A stretch of 64,000 nucleotides of DNA from Pseudofabraea citricarpa. Lineage: Eukaryota > Ascomycota > Leotiomycetes > Helotiales > Dermateaceae. The position numbers and the translations under genes are program-made. The notes beneath the pieces are model-generated. The model was not told where the DNA came from and searched no databases. It was given only the letters and a program-made list of their open reading frames with translations. Position 1 is the first letter of the stretch; each line of letters opens with the position of its first letter. Shown piece after piece: positions 23,339 to 34,850 of this stretch. The stretch spans positions 682,001 to 746,000 of the forward strand of contig JAPWGK010000008.1 of NCBI GenBank assembly GCA_029641185.1. The letters run 5' to 3'.

Positions 23339-25502
23339 ATGGCAGAAGTACTAGGCATCGTCGCAAGCAGTATTGCTGTGGGCCAGCTCACGACCGAGAT
23401 CATCAAAGGCATCAGTAAACTGCGCAGCCTCGCTCGATACGCGCAGGATGCACCTCGCAACGTACAGGATACCATCGAAGAGATTGAAATGATGGGGCAT
23501 TTGCTTGAAGAGCTCTTCATCCGCTATGATACACAAATGCATTGATAAATGCCGGAAGGCAGTGGCGGATATCAACGCGATCGTGATAAGGCTAGAGGAC
23601 AAAATGCATGGGAAGAAATCTCGTCGAGAATGGAGTAAGATACAAGCAGCCTTCAACAAGGAAGAGTTGGAAGATCTTCAGAGAAGATTAAATCATGCAA
23701 AGACCATGCTTAGCTTGGCTATTGACTGTTTTCAAACGTGAGTTAGCCATCGAGAGGTCATGTTGGTTGCTGACAGACTTTGTAGAGTAGGAAGTCAAAA
23801 GCAACAACAGTCTCTGGACCAACTGCTTAAATCTTTGTCTATGGATAACAAGGCTTCGGTTGCGATATTGAAGCCTCTTTCGAAACACGGGAAGCAGCCC
23901 GGGAGCCTTCAGGTTTGGACATCAATGACACATAAATCTTGGTGGGGATTAGGCACATATATTCAGAAATCCCAAACTAGGATTAATATCAATGAACACA
24001 AGCAGGAACAACAAGAGGAAACTCATGACTCTTATTATTTTCCGAGTTATTGGTTATCACGACTTGCATTTCAATTCACAACAGCAAGTACTGGTGGAGC
24101 CTGGAAATACTCGCTGACCCCAATTCGAATACTCCCAAGAGATTCGCCAATTTTTCATGCCTGTTTAGCTGGCGATACCATGGAAATGGCACGACTCATA
24201 TCAAGTGGTCAAGCCACGATTCGCGATTGTAGGCCTACTGGATCAAGTCTCTTGCACGTAAGTTAGACAGTAATTCGTAAACTTAAGAGTTGAAGCTCTT
24301 CATTTAGTTCGGAGTAAATTTGTGTGTATATACTAAAGTTGCTTAGCTTGCAGCGGCTCTTGATGATAGTGAAACAGCTATTTGGCTTTTGCAGCATGGA
24401 GCAGATTCTAGTGCTGTCGACTTTTATGGCGAGTATGTCATATACCTAAAACTTGGTACCCCGTATTTACAGAGTATTATACAGGACACCTTTACACAGA
24501 GCTTTGGAACCATGTGCACATATTAGCGAACTTGATTCAAAACTTTGGGGCGACTATGATTCCACCTATCGTGGTTCTCGTATGAAATTGACCCGAGCTT
24601 TGATAGAATTAGGAAAATGTGACCCTCTGGCCAAGTCAATCTCCAACTACACCGCGTTAGAACACTTCTGGGCAACAAGTTCCGAAGGTTTACAAACTCT
24701 GAAATATATAGTAAAACAACAAGAGGAGTTTGATATTGATCTCCAAGCAAAAGATAAAATTGGCCTCGAGATGGTTTCTCGTTGTAGTGGGCTAATTCCA
24801 CCGAAATTCGAAGACTACATTACCATGTTAGATATCTTATTCGGGCAAAGGAGCATACCATCAAATTTTTTCGACCGATCTGTTTACCAATTTTGCTTCA
24901 GCCCAAATGGAACCCTGCTTACTCATTATGTTGACATGTTGGTCGGTTGGTTTGAGAATCGTGATTACCAAGGCTATAAAACCATTAGCTTTGTGCCAGA
25001 GCTGGTACGTCATGGAGCTCAACTTCATTATACTAGTGAATCTGGAGCTACATGTCTTGATATAATACTTTGGAAATTGTGGCCTTGGGGAGAAAGAAAT
25101 CGCAAGGAGCTACTATTTCGATGGCTTCTTGTTCTTCATCAAGAGGGTATCAATATTACCAATTATCTTCGAACCGAGGAAGATCTTCACCATGGAGGGA
25201 AATTAATTCCTATTCAAGTTTATAGATCTGGAGTGGACCGGAAGTTCGAAGTCATCTATGGGTCAGATCAAGATGCAGTGGCCATCCGTGTCTGGGACAG
25301 TTTGGTTGACCGTAGCGAAGAACTCGAACTTCCTGGTAGTTGGGATAATGAAGCTGAATATATGGAGGCCCATGACCTGAATTCGTATTTCGGGGATGAA
25401 AAATTGGTGGATTGGACTGTGTCTATAGTAGGGTTTTCGACTGGCGATTACAGTCTTGAGACTGCTGGGGTAACTGTGGAGCCAGATGAATGGTATATTT
25501 AA
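23339..25502 (+). CDS. Ankyrin protein with STAND-like N-terminal domain; apparent frameshift
   Basis: Exons 23339-23737, 23786-24257, 24347-24432 and 24485-25502; introns 48, 89 and 52 nt. Exon length sums to 3n+1, so one frame cannot cover it. The N-terminus (MAEVLGIVASSIAVGQLTTE) matches the fungal helical domain found ahead of NACHT/STAND and ankyrin proteins. After ...GHLLEEL the frame breaks near 23510-23516 and resumes as MIHKCIDKCRKAVADIN. No GT-AG pair explains the shift, but one extra base would. Downstream are ankyrin-like repeats (DSPIFHACLAGDTMEMARLI; TGSSLLHLAAALDD; GETPLHRALE) and a long C-terminal region. Without the shift it would be ~657 aa. Possibilities are a recent pseudogene, an assembly error, or a shorter gene starting at the internal ATG near 23523. 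Such proteins are often linked to fungal non-self recognition, which is inference here. Confidence 0.7.
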
Positions 25503-25975
25503 CAAAAACCCTTTGTATGAATCTGATACCTAGTAATAGGTATATCTCTTGGCCTGTGAGTATCAAACCCTAAGAATAGCTAAGGAGAAGAAACTGATTG
25601 CTTGCTCTTCAACATATAGACATATATCTTCTTGAAAGACGGATGAAAGTATGTCGAATCTGGGATAATACTTCTTAGTCACAGTAGGCGTTAAATGAAA
25701 TTTATTTGATACCACTTCAACTTCCAAGAACAAGAACGACTACAAAAAATCATGACTTCTTACTTTCACTCTTATACACCAGCTTAGCTTTAATATACGG
25801 GAGATCTTTGCTGCGTGTTTGAAGACCGAGCTTCTTGATAGATTTTAATGTTTAGCTTTTAGGTGGCAACAGGAGTAGAAGTGACAACAAAATCAATCTG
25901 TCATGCTAAGGAAAGGGTGTGTTAGGACAGGGTTTGATAAGTAAAAAATGTAAACTAAAAGTCTCTTATTCTGCT
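25503..25975. other. AT-rich spacer before the repeat array
   Basis: About 470 bases with no coding signal, ending at the first recognisable repeat core. Confidence 0.4.
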
Positions 25976-27830
25976 AACGCGATAACTTTACGCCGCTTCA
26001 ATGGTTCCTATGACTTCAGATGCAGAGCTATTCAGAGAATAGGAGAGGAGAAGACAAGCAAGGAATAGGTTTTCATTTCCTTTCTAATTGTCTTCCACAA
26101 TTTCAAATTAAGTAACTGAGGATCAGTTACAAATTTATTATTTATTCATAACCTGAAGTAGAATGAATCCTACACCCATCTATCATTCATATACACTCAA
26201 TCAATTCTCAGCCTCCACAGAAAGTATAAATACCACCACCCCTTGCTCCCTCTCAATCCTTCTTTCTTTCCCCCCAAGAGGTTTCTGTGCCAAGACCCAA
26301 CCCCGCCGCTCAAGCAGTCCAGCGCATGAGAGCAGTTCCTTTCTCCTCTCTAGACTACCGCCGCATCTATTTTCCGCTCCAAGATGTACATCCGCCTTCT
26401 TCTCCAGGGGTTTCAGCCCCTGAAATAAGACACAGAGAACGACTGACAACAGGAGAAGAGATGACAACAGAAACAAACTTGAAATCTTCACGCGGTAAAG
26501 TTACGCCGAACCGACCTAGCTACCAGCGGCTGTTGGAGAGGAGTCCGGAGTACTGTCCCTGTACGCCTTCTTCTTACAGAACTTCAACCCCAAAGACAAG
26601 ACACAAAGATTGACTGACAATAGAAGCACATATGACAACAGGACTAGCAATAATAACAGAATAGATCGTGCACCTTGACGCGGCAACGTTACGCCGGCCC
26701 GACCCTACTGTCAACGCCTTCCTCCTCTCTAAAGCATCGTCCCCATCCGCCTTCTTAGAGGATTTCAACTTCCAAGACAAGATATAAAGAATGAGTGACA
26801 ACAGAAGCAGAGATGACAACAGGAGCAGAAATAGCAATAGAATAGATCGTGCACCTTAGCGCGGTAAAGTTATACCGGACCCGACCCTGACACCAGCGGC
26901 CGTGGCGTTCAAGAGTAGTCCTTTCTCCTCTCCAGCCCACCAGCCCATCAGGCCACTTTCAGCATCCACGTTCTGCTCCAAGATGCACATCTGCCTTCTT
27001 CTTCTCTTCTCTAAGAGTCCCAGCAACCATTCAAGAGTAGTTCTTTCTCCTCTCCAAAACCACCTTTCCCATCTATATTCTGCTCCTAGATGCATATCCG
27101 TCATCTTCTCACAAGAATTCAATCCCGCAAAACAAGATATAGAGAACGACTGACAACAGAAGTATATAGAACAACAGGAGCGGCAATAGTAACAGAATGA
27201 AATTATATAACTCAAACGCGGTAAAGTTCTGCCGGACCGATATTACTCTATTCTCCAGCCCACCGTCCCCTTCCATGTTCTGCTCTTAGATACTCCGCCT
27301 TCTCTAGGAGTTTGACGCCCAAGACAAGATAGAGAGAATAACCGACAACAGAAGCACACATGACAACAGGACCAGAACGACATATGACAACAGAAAGAAA
27401 TCCTGCTTAACGCTATAAAGTTCCGCCGTCCCGACCCTGCCATCAGCAGTTGTTCAAGAGCAGTTTCTTCCTCTACTCCAGCCCACCGTCCCCATCCATG
27501 TTCTGCCCCCCTCCCCCAAAGCAAGATACAAAGGAGGATAACTGACAACAGGAAAAGTCTTCCTTAACGCGGTAAAGTTTCGCCGGCCCGATACTGCTAT
27601 GAGCGGCCGTTGAAGAGCAATCCCTCTTCTCCTCCAGCCCAGCGTCCCCGTCCATGTTCTGCTCCAAGATGCCCATCCGCCATCTTCTCACAGCGTTCCA
27701 ACCTCCAAAACAAGAAACAAAGGATAACTAACAACAGAACCACGCCTGACAACAAGACCCAACATAACAACAGAAAGGCTCTTTAACGCGATAAAGTTCC
27801 GCCGTTCCCGACGCAGCCACCGGCGTAAGT
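25976..27830. repeat. Degenerate ~180-bp tandem-like repeat array
   Basis: A core close to CGCGGTAAAGTTNCGCCGG recurs at 25978-25995 (outlying), 26491-26508, 26679-26697, 26860-26878, 27217-27235, 27411-27428, 27568-27586 and 27787-27804. Most spacings are 157-219 bases; one is 357, about two units, so one core has decayed there. Each unit also has a CT-rich block (CTCCTCTCCAGCCCACCGTC-like, then CCATGTTCTGCTCCAAGATG-like) and an A-rich block with GACAACAG repeated. Minus-strand frames in different units give similar peptides, but the frame changes from unit to unit and stops intervene, so I read it as non-coding. It lies 3' of both the ankyrin gene and the membrane-protein gene. Confidence 0.8.
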
Positions 27831-28519
27831 TGTCAGACAGCATGAGGAGGTACTAGAAACGGTAGTTAGTTGTGCCCGAAGCAGCGCAGTTAGAATCCAT
27901 TTGACAGTCTCTCGCGACGACCTGGCTCTCTCTGGTTTCTGGTTGGAGGAGTGGGGAGGAGAAAGCTGCCAGCAGCAGAGCCCTTTATAGACTAGCGGGT
28001 GTCTTGATTTGATTTCAAGAAGAAGAAGAAGAAGAAGAAGGTCATGAATTCATAAAACCTAACAGAACCCAAAACCCAACAAGAATTCTATATCCACCTT
28101 TCCCAGACACACCTCCTCTCCTCTCATCCCCCCAGCATTCATTCTTTCTTTCGTTCCTTCTCTCTATGAATTAAGGCATTCTATCATTTACGCGAACCGA
28201 ACCGAACCAAAGTAGACCAAACCAAACAAAACCCAAGCAAGCCCACCTCATCCAAGCATGAATCCAACAACAGCTATCCACAAAACAAAAAAAGGAAAGA
28301 CGAGAAGATAAAAAGGAAAAGCAAAGAAGAAAACCCACCCGCTCAACGATAAGGAACCAGGACCAAAAACAGGAGGGGGTATCTCTACTTCCACACGAGA
28401 GGAAAGGAAATGCAAAAATCCATCATCATAGCAAAACCAAACAAAAGCTCATCAATCTCCAAGGAGCCCCCTTAGCTCTCATCTCAATCCAACCTCTCCC
28501 CTCTTTTTCCTCTTCGAGA
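27831..28519. other. Low-complexity region after the repeat array
   Basis: Contains an AAG microsatellite (28017-28040), an ACC/AACC-rich stretch (28190-28240) and purine-rich DNA. It is 3' flank of the membrane-protein gene. No gene was seen. Confidence 0.5.
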
Positions 28520-30469
28520 TTACCAGTGGAACCTCAGCCTCACAATCTCGAAAAGCATGTTCTGCGCTACATGCACCATGACTACAGTAGCCGTAGGCAA
28601 TAACTCAGGCCACTCTCTCAGATCGCGTTTCCCCTCGCCTGTGACATCGACTTTCCAACCGAACCACAACAAGCGACGCGTGATCCAGCCGGCAATGATC
28701 TCGCAGGCCCACGTGACGATGGACGCATAGAAGGTGAGTGCGAAATCATATCCCTCGCCGCCCGTGGTCCCATCCGAGTCCTGGTCGAATGCAAAGTAAG
28801 GGTAGACATCTTTGTTGGAGCCGTAGTGCAATACGAGAATGGAGCCGAGGAAAGTCAACATGCTAACGTTCTCTGAGAGACCTCGGATCAGGATATTGCG
28901 GGCGCAGAATTTTTGGTACGAGTGGTAGGATTGGCCGTTTATACCGAGAATAGTGAGCAGAGTATGGAAGTGGGATGAGATTGTGAGTGGTGCGGAGATG
29001 ATAAGGAATGTTGACGAGAGGACTTGAAGGTAGAAAAATTGTGCTGGGGATCGGAGACGAGCATATAGGGCTCGAACGTAGGTTTGATAGGTGAGTGAGA
29101 AATACCTAAAATATTAGCAAGGACCAAAGCCGATGACTGGTCCACTTACAGTTTGAATATCCAACCGAGTGGATAACTACCAACTCTTTCTCCATCCTCA
29201 CCACCCAGTATCCAACCAGTCAATCCATCCAATAAGTGAACAGTAGCTACCCAACTGTACACATATACAATAGTATGGATGGTGTTGTGTGGTAGTGTTC
29301 GTAGGTATATTTCTGCATAAGCTTCTCCAGTAACATATGCAAGCATGCCGATACCCAAAGCTGTACAGAACCAAAGAAATCTAACAAAACTTGCTGGGAG
29401 CCATCTTTTTCTCAGACTTGCATTGATGTGTCGAGATTCCTCAGAAGCAAGAGCAACTTCGAGTGGTGCGTCCGGATCAAATGCTGCTTGCACGCTGACA
29501 CGCGAAGGGTGTGATCGTCTAGAGATAGTATCGGTCTCACCAGTCCACCATGAAGATGTAAAGATTCGTTGGGTTTCTGATAGAGAATGCCGCAGCGAAA
29601 GATGGCGCTCGTGATTGAGGAGAATAGCCAATGCACAGACCAACGGCATAGCCATAGTTATGAAAGTCCATACTATCCAAACAGTATTATGCTGAGTTAA
29701 GTCGTAGTTGGTCGGCGAGTAATAGATTGGGATCGGTGCCACAATCGAGATGATGGCGATCGAAGAGACGGTGACTGGAAACCCTAAAGATTTTGGCCAC
29801 CTACAACGTTAGAATTATTTTCTTCTTCTTCAGAACTCGACTTACCAATTCAAGCTATAGATGTTAAACACTTTCGTGATCCACATCAAAGCCGTGACAT
29901 TATACGGCCCATAATAGACGAACAAGAAAAACCAAAAGTTCACTTCCACTCTTGCTTCCCCATGTCCCGGTACCTTATGCCCCACGTTAAGTCCTGACTT
30001 CATAATATCCATATCATCATCGTCGTCGGGTAGAGAGTATTGAGGGAAAGGTATGGCACACCACGCAACCGCCTAGCAGAAAATCAGAATCAAGCGCAAG
30101 ATGTAGATCCGCAGAGCTTACCAAGGCCGCAGGCAAGATAATCAACACGAACCACCTGGACCACCACGTATCGACGACCCTGCCAACAACATGGTGTTTC
30201 GGTTCGATCCAGAGATCTCTCAAGGTCCTCATCCACCTCCTGATCCAAACCTGACCATCTTCCTCTTCATCATAGACGCTCTCGTCCCCCCCGCCCCCGA
30301 AGCCGCCATAGAGACTAAGGCCGCCTAGTATGGAATTCCGATGGCTCCTCCGGCCATTTCTCTGCGCATCCGGAACCGCTCTGAACCGTCCGAGTAATGG
30401 CGAGCTATCGGACGCGTTGATGTGCACGCGGGATTCGGCGCCTTGTTGGAAGGCGAAAAAGGAAGGCAT
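28520..30469 (-). CDS. Conserved fungal polytopic membrane protein, unknown function
   Basis: Four exons (30469-30122, 30072-29846, 29800-29150, 29105-28520; introns 49, 45 and 44 nt) give 603 aa in one frame. The start is MPSFFAFQQGAESR. The first ~90 residues are cytosolic and disordered (Ser/Arg/Gly-rich with an acidic patch). A membrane helix (WFVLIILPAALAVAWCAIPF) and an acidic loop (DDDDDMDIM) follow. I count about 9-10 further hydrophobic segments, for example VNFWFFLFVYYGPYNVTALMW, FPVTVSSIAIISIVAPIPIYY, HNTVWIVWTFITMAMPLVC and FYLQVLSSTFLIISAPLTI. A Ser/Arg-rich loop (~230-300) lies mid-protein. The C-terminus ends in EIVRLRFHW. I recognise no transporter or enzyme signature. The clean exon structure argues for a real, functional gene. 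Confidence 0.85.
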
Positions 30470-31179
30470 TCATGTGATATCTCCAGCTGCCGGTCTAATT
30501 CCTCCTCTGGAATAACATCGTCTGTCGTGTGCTTGCTGAAACGTAAAAGGGATGAGTCTGGAGATGCGTTAAGGGTCCAAAATGTTTATTCGCGGCCGCT
30601 CGGTGACGAGGTTCGACAGGGGTCCTGCTAGGATAAGGTCGTGATAACCATCACGTGACTGCCGTTTTCTGCTGGTATTTTCCTTTGCATCTCAGCCAGG
30701 AAATGCTTGTTGTAAGGCTTAGAGGGAACCGGGTCTGTGGTATTTAGGTCCGTTGCTTCTGGGCTCTCTTGCTTGGATGCGTGAGCTTAGCCGTCTGGCC
30801 CTTGTCTTTTGATAGGTCATTCTCATTATTGAACTGCTTCAACTCTCATGCACTCCAAGTTCCTCCAAGCTATCTCAAAGACGATCACAAAATTAACAAG
30901 ATACTCAAGAGTGAAAAGTGCTTTTCTCCATTATGACTTGACTTTGTCTCATATCAAGCTATCGTTCCCATGCAAAATCATCCCATGGTTTCAAATCCAG
31001 TATTTCGTATCCGAAAAACAAAATCATTGCGTATCCTCCGCGCTTCGTGGTCATCATGCAATGCAGTCTATGTGAAATGCAGAAACCGAGTTGTATGCCA
31101 ACAACGCCGAATAAAATACCCTAGGCCTTTCACCTTGCAAATCTATCCACCGAGCAGTTGCGAGAAGAATTTGAACCGA
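30470..31179. other. Intergenic region, membrane protein / APRT
   Basis: 710 bases. An ATCACGTGACT element at about 30650 lies 180 bases upstream of the membrane-protein start. The rest is APRT 3' flank. No gene was seen. Confidence 0.4.
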
Positions 31180-31989
31180 TTAGGAAGCTGGTGCAGCGTC
31201 GGCGTCCGAGAGTAAGGTGCAGACGGGTGCAGTCAGCTTATCGCGACCCTTGAGGAAATCCAGTTCGAGGATGAAGAGATACCCAACCAAGTTGCCACCA
31301 AGCTTCTCGACAAGTTGTCCAGCAGCCGCGGCGGAACCACCTGATGATCAGATTAGCCAAGATGCCAAATCACACGAAAGGTGCCATCTTACCCGTTGCG
31401 ATGATATCATCCACGACCAAAACTGTCTGTCCTGGCTTGATCACATCCTTCTGCATCTGGAAGAAGTCGGTGCCATACTCCTTCTCGTACGAAGCCTCCT
31501 CGCAGGGACCCGGGAGCTTTCCACGCTTGCGCACAGGTACGAAGCCAGCTCCGATCTTCAGAGCCAATGCTGGACCGAAGAGGAAGCCGCGCGCATCCAG
31601 ACCAACTATGACATCGGGCTTCTTGCCATTGTTGAAGACGGAGATCTGGAGCTCGAGGGCGCTCAGCAGGGTGGTGTGCAGAGAATGCGATGCGAACAGA
31701 GGGAGAATGTCAACGAATTGGATGCCGGGGATGGGGAAGTCAGGAAACTCCTTTAGAGAGGCGCGCAAGGTCTTCTTCGCACTGGAGAGTTGGGAGGCAC
31801 CTAGAGGATTGGGTTAGCCACCAGCAGCGAGAGAGCAGAAGCGGGAAAAATATGCGATCGGCTAAGGCGAAGTAGCAGAGGAATAATAGAAGACTTACTG
31901 GTGGCAGAGGCGGAGGGGAGGGACTCAGATCGCGTGGCCGTGGCATTGTTGTCTGTAGACGGGACGGAGGTTGAAGGTGAAGTGGTCAT
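31180..31989 (-). CDS. apt1: Adenine phosphoribosyltransferase
   Basis: Three exons (31989-31899, 31800-31393, 31340-31180; introns 98 and 52 nt) encode 219 aa. Purine salvage: adenine + PRPP gives AMP + pyrophosphate, in the cytosol. Seen: [20 protein letters not shown] (the usual N-terminal APRT segment), the adenine-side [16 protein letters not shown], the flexible-loop region [20 protein letters not shown], and the PRPP-binding motif [10 protein letters not shown] with SAAAAG across intron 2. The end is typical ([16 protein letters not shown]). Exon 1 adds a ~33-residue Ser/Thr-rich N-terminal extension absent from yeast Apt1 (187 aa), so an internal start is possible. Exon 2 alone reads as a shortened enzyme lacking both ends. 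Confidence 0.95.
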
Positions 31990-34850
31990 CTTGAGGAAGA
32001 GGGGAGGAGGAGGAGGAGGAGGAGAGGGAGAGGAAGGTGATATTCGGGTGTGAGAAAGATTGTCAGATAAATTTTCTAGGATACAGGACCAAGCGGGCGG
32101 CGGCTGTACGGGCTGGTGGCTGGCTGCTGGCTGGCTGCTGGCTAGACCTGAAGTTGTGAGGTGTGGTGGGGTGAAGGGTGAGTGTCAGTGGGTGGATGGA
32201 GGGGTAGGCGGGCAGTGGGTGGTGGGTGGTAGAGGGTGGTAGAGGGTGGTAAAGGGTGGTGCGCCCTGGGCGGTGGTGGTGGTGTCTCTGTACTGTATCT
32301 TCAGGGATCGCTGTGCTGTGCTGTGCTGTGTGTGCAAGGAGACGGAAAAAGGTGGGGATGCAGCATACCTGTTAGCGACCGTAACAGGGCCCAGAGACAG
32401 CAAGAGACAGTAACACACTCCCTCCCGTGGCGTGGGCTAGCACAAACCGTGCTGGGAGACACTGCTGTGGCTGGCCACTGAGGGTGCTGCGTTGGGAGTG
32501 TCGGTGTGAGGTGAGATGCTTCTCTAGTGAGGTGATCCCTAACCGGCCAGCCCGCCAACCCTATCTTCCTCCCTATCAGGCCGATCAAGCCTATCAACTA
32601 GAACCTATCAAGCCTAAGCCAGTCAGTAAATACTCTAATACCACCACTACTACCACTACTACCACCACTACTGATTATACTACTACCCTCTCCTAAGTAC
32701 CTACCTATACATACATCTCTCTCATATCCCCCCTACATACATTACTCGTATTACCTCCTTGTCGCCCATCCCCAACCTTTGCTCGGCTGCTCCGCAATAG
32801 TCCTCCCGAACCTGGCCAGCTTCTTGATACAGTCCCTCCATCAACAATCCCAGAAAGAATCCAGAACGCGTCCCCATTCCCCAAATAGCAGACACTGCCA
32901 AATCGATGAGGTGATAATCTCCCTCCCCTCACTCCTCACCACCCAATCACGCCGCAGAAGTGCCGCCTTCCAAGACCCCACGCTGTGGCTGGTAGACGTC
33001 TAACTTCCCATTCGAAGAGTCACAATCAAGGTTCACTTCACATGTTCGAGAAGCAGGCTAAACCTGTCCGGAAGCTAAAGAGCCTCTCACTACATCACCA
33101 AGTCGCGGGAGGGGAGGCAGAAACCGAGAAACCTTGAGCATCAGTCACATCTCAATCAAGTAACACTAACCCCACGCTCCCTAGGTAGCTTGCCTGTTTG
33201 CCTGTTTGCCTGCTTGCTTGCTTGCTTGCTGACAATAATGACCACGACAAGGACCGAGGACAAGATTGTGAGAGAGAGATTGAAGCCCAACGTCGCACAT
33301 TCTGTCTCTTTTTGCCCAACGGCCGACATGACATGCCATGCCATGCTTGCTGCCGTCCCACTTTGTCGAACCGGCCGAGATGGTGCACGACATCGCATCA
33401 TCATGCTGCCGTACGCTGCATACCAGACACAGCAAGCAGTAACATCCAGCAGCAGCAGCATCCTCCTTATCGATAAGCCTCAGCTCCACATTGTCTCTAC
33501 CAACTTTCCCTTTCACGTCTCCTTCACGTCAGGGCCCGCGAGCCCGCGAGCCCCGCGCTGTCGTATCAGGATATGCGCGCATGCGTGCATGAGCCCTTTC
33601 GCATTGCTGTATCCTCCCATGCTGGCTGGCCTTGGATCTCTGGCCCCCGAACACGTTTGATTGTCATACGACGACAGCTCAGAATCCATGTGTCGGGAGT
33701 TGAGCTGAGGAGGGGACAAGTGGGGTTAGTTCTAGAGATATCACGTGAGTCAATGTCAATGTCAAGTTACCCCTGTTTTACCCGAATTCGCTTGTTCGTC
33801 GGTTAGCGACCGCTGGTGTCTTCGCCAACAAGGTGTTTGGTATTTGGTGTCCGGGTGGTAGGTGTTTGTTCGATAAGGCGGTCTGCGACGAGATTATGCG
33901 AGGGCGAGGGCGAGGAAAACAATGATCTGTCAGAATCATCCAGGTTCGTGTTCCACCACTTCGTTATCTGCCATGCTATATTGATGCCGTTCATGCGTGA
34001 TGGCTACGTGCCGAGGGATTGGACGACCGCAAGCTGGGCAGGGCGAGAAGGTAAGGTGCGTTAGCCCAGTACGTGAAACTACCCCAAATCATATCCCATA
34101 TTAAGCACATGGCGAATTCCACACTTCACGTGCTCATCGATAATAAATCATTGGAATCGCCAGAATCAGAAAACACCATGTCATGTGAGGGAAAGTCACT
34201 TGCTATCTGTAAATCAGATAAAGTAAGTACACGAGCTAGTTCACCCAGAGCCCACTCCACAGATCTATAAGTACCCCTCCCACAGTCTGCAACTGTGTTA
34301 CCAACCTTTGAATATACACATCTAGGATGAAATAGGATACCAGGGCGTACTAGACGGTCCTTCTTTTCCCTGCCCAATCTCACATTTTCTGATCCCCAAA
34401 ACCAAACTACATCACGCAGGGATTTGCCTTATCCTACAAGTATCTTCAGCACGTCCTGGCTTTTGGTCGTTGGCATGCTTCTGCTTGTCACCTGTGGTGT
34501 TTTGGTGCAGCTGGCCGCGGAAATGTTGAGGCGTTAAGTATGTATGATAGCTTTCTTTATGCGGAAATTGCTCGCTTTTATTATGCATTTATGTTTCTAG
34601 ATTTTATACTTCCTGTCGGTTCCCTTGTTGTGGGTCAATGCCATCAGAGGATAGGACTTGTGTGATGAGTTGAATGGTAGTCTAAAGTAGAGGGAGACTT
34701 TAAGAAGGAAGAGTAGGGTGTTACGTTGGTGGTATGAGAGAATGGGTGGGTATTTACTCTATCAAAAAAGAAGCTGATAAGCCGTGGAGTCTTCTCACAT
34801 AGTGCAAGTAAGGCTGGATGTTGTAAGCAGTTCAAGCAGGGAAAGAGGAT
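31990..34850. other. Gene-poor region with several simple-sequence tracts
   Basis: 2.86 kb without a gene I can support. Simple repeats include GGA (32010-32030), CTGGCTG (32105-32150), a G-rich tract, an ACC/ACT tract (32640-32689) and a GCCTGTTT/GCTT tract (33190-33230). CACGTG elements lie near 33742 and 34121. The first part is APRT promoter. Short frames in the region have repeat-driven composition. Confidence 0.55.
32163..32284 (+). repeat. G-rich GGGTGGT tract
   Basis: Repeated GGGTGGT/AGAGGGTGGT units and flanking GGGG/GGTGG runs, concentrated on the plus strand about 180-300 bases upstream of the APRT start. The spacing of G-runs would allow G-quadruplex folding. Confidence 0.6.

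Noticed and set aside
26201..27691. Series of 70-120-codon minus-strand frames with similar peptides
   Set aside because: They come from the repeat units, change frame from unit to unit and lack a shared start or splice pattern.
25976..27830. CRISPR-like array
   Set aside because: Units are ~180 bp and diverged, spacers are not unique fixed-length inserts, and the genome is eukaryotic.
31217..31756. 179-codon plus-strand frame over APRT
   Set aside because: Antisense to the well-supported adenine phosphoribosyltransferase exons.
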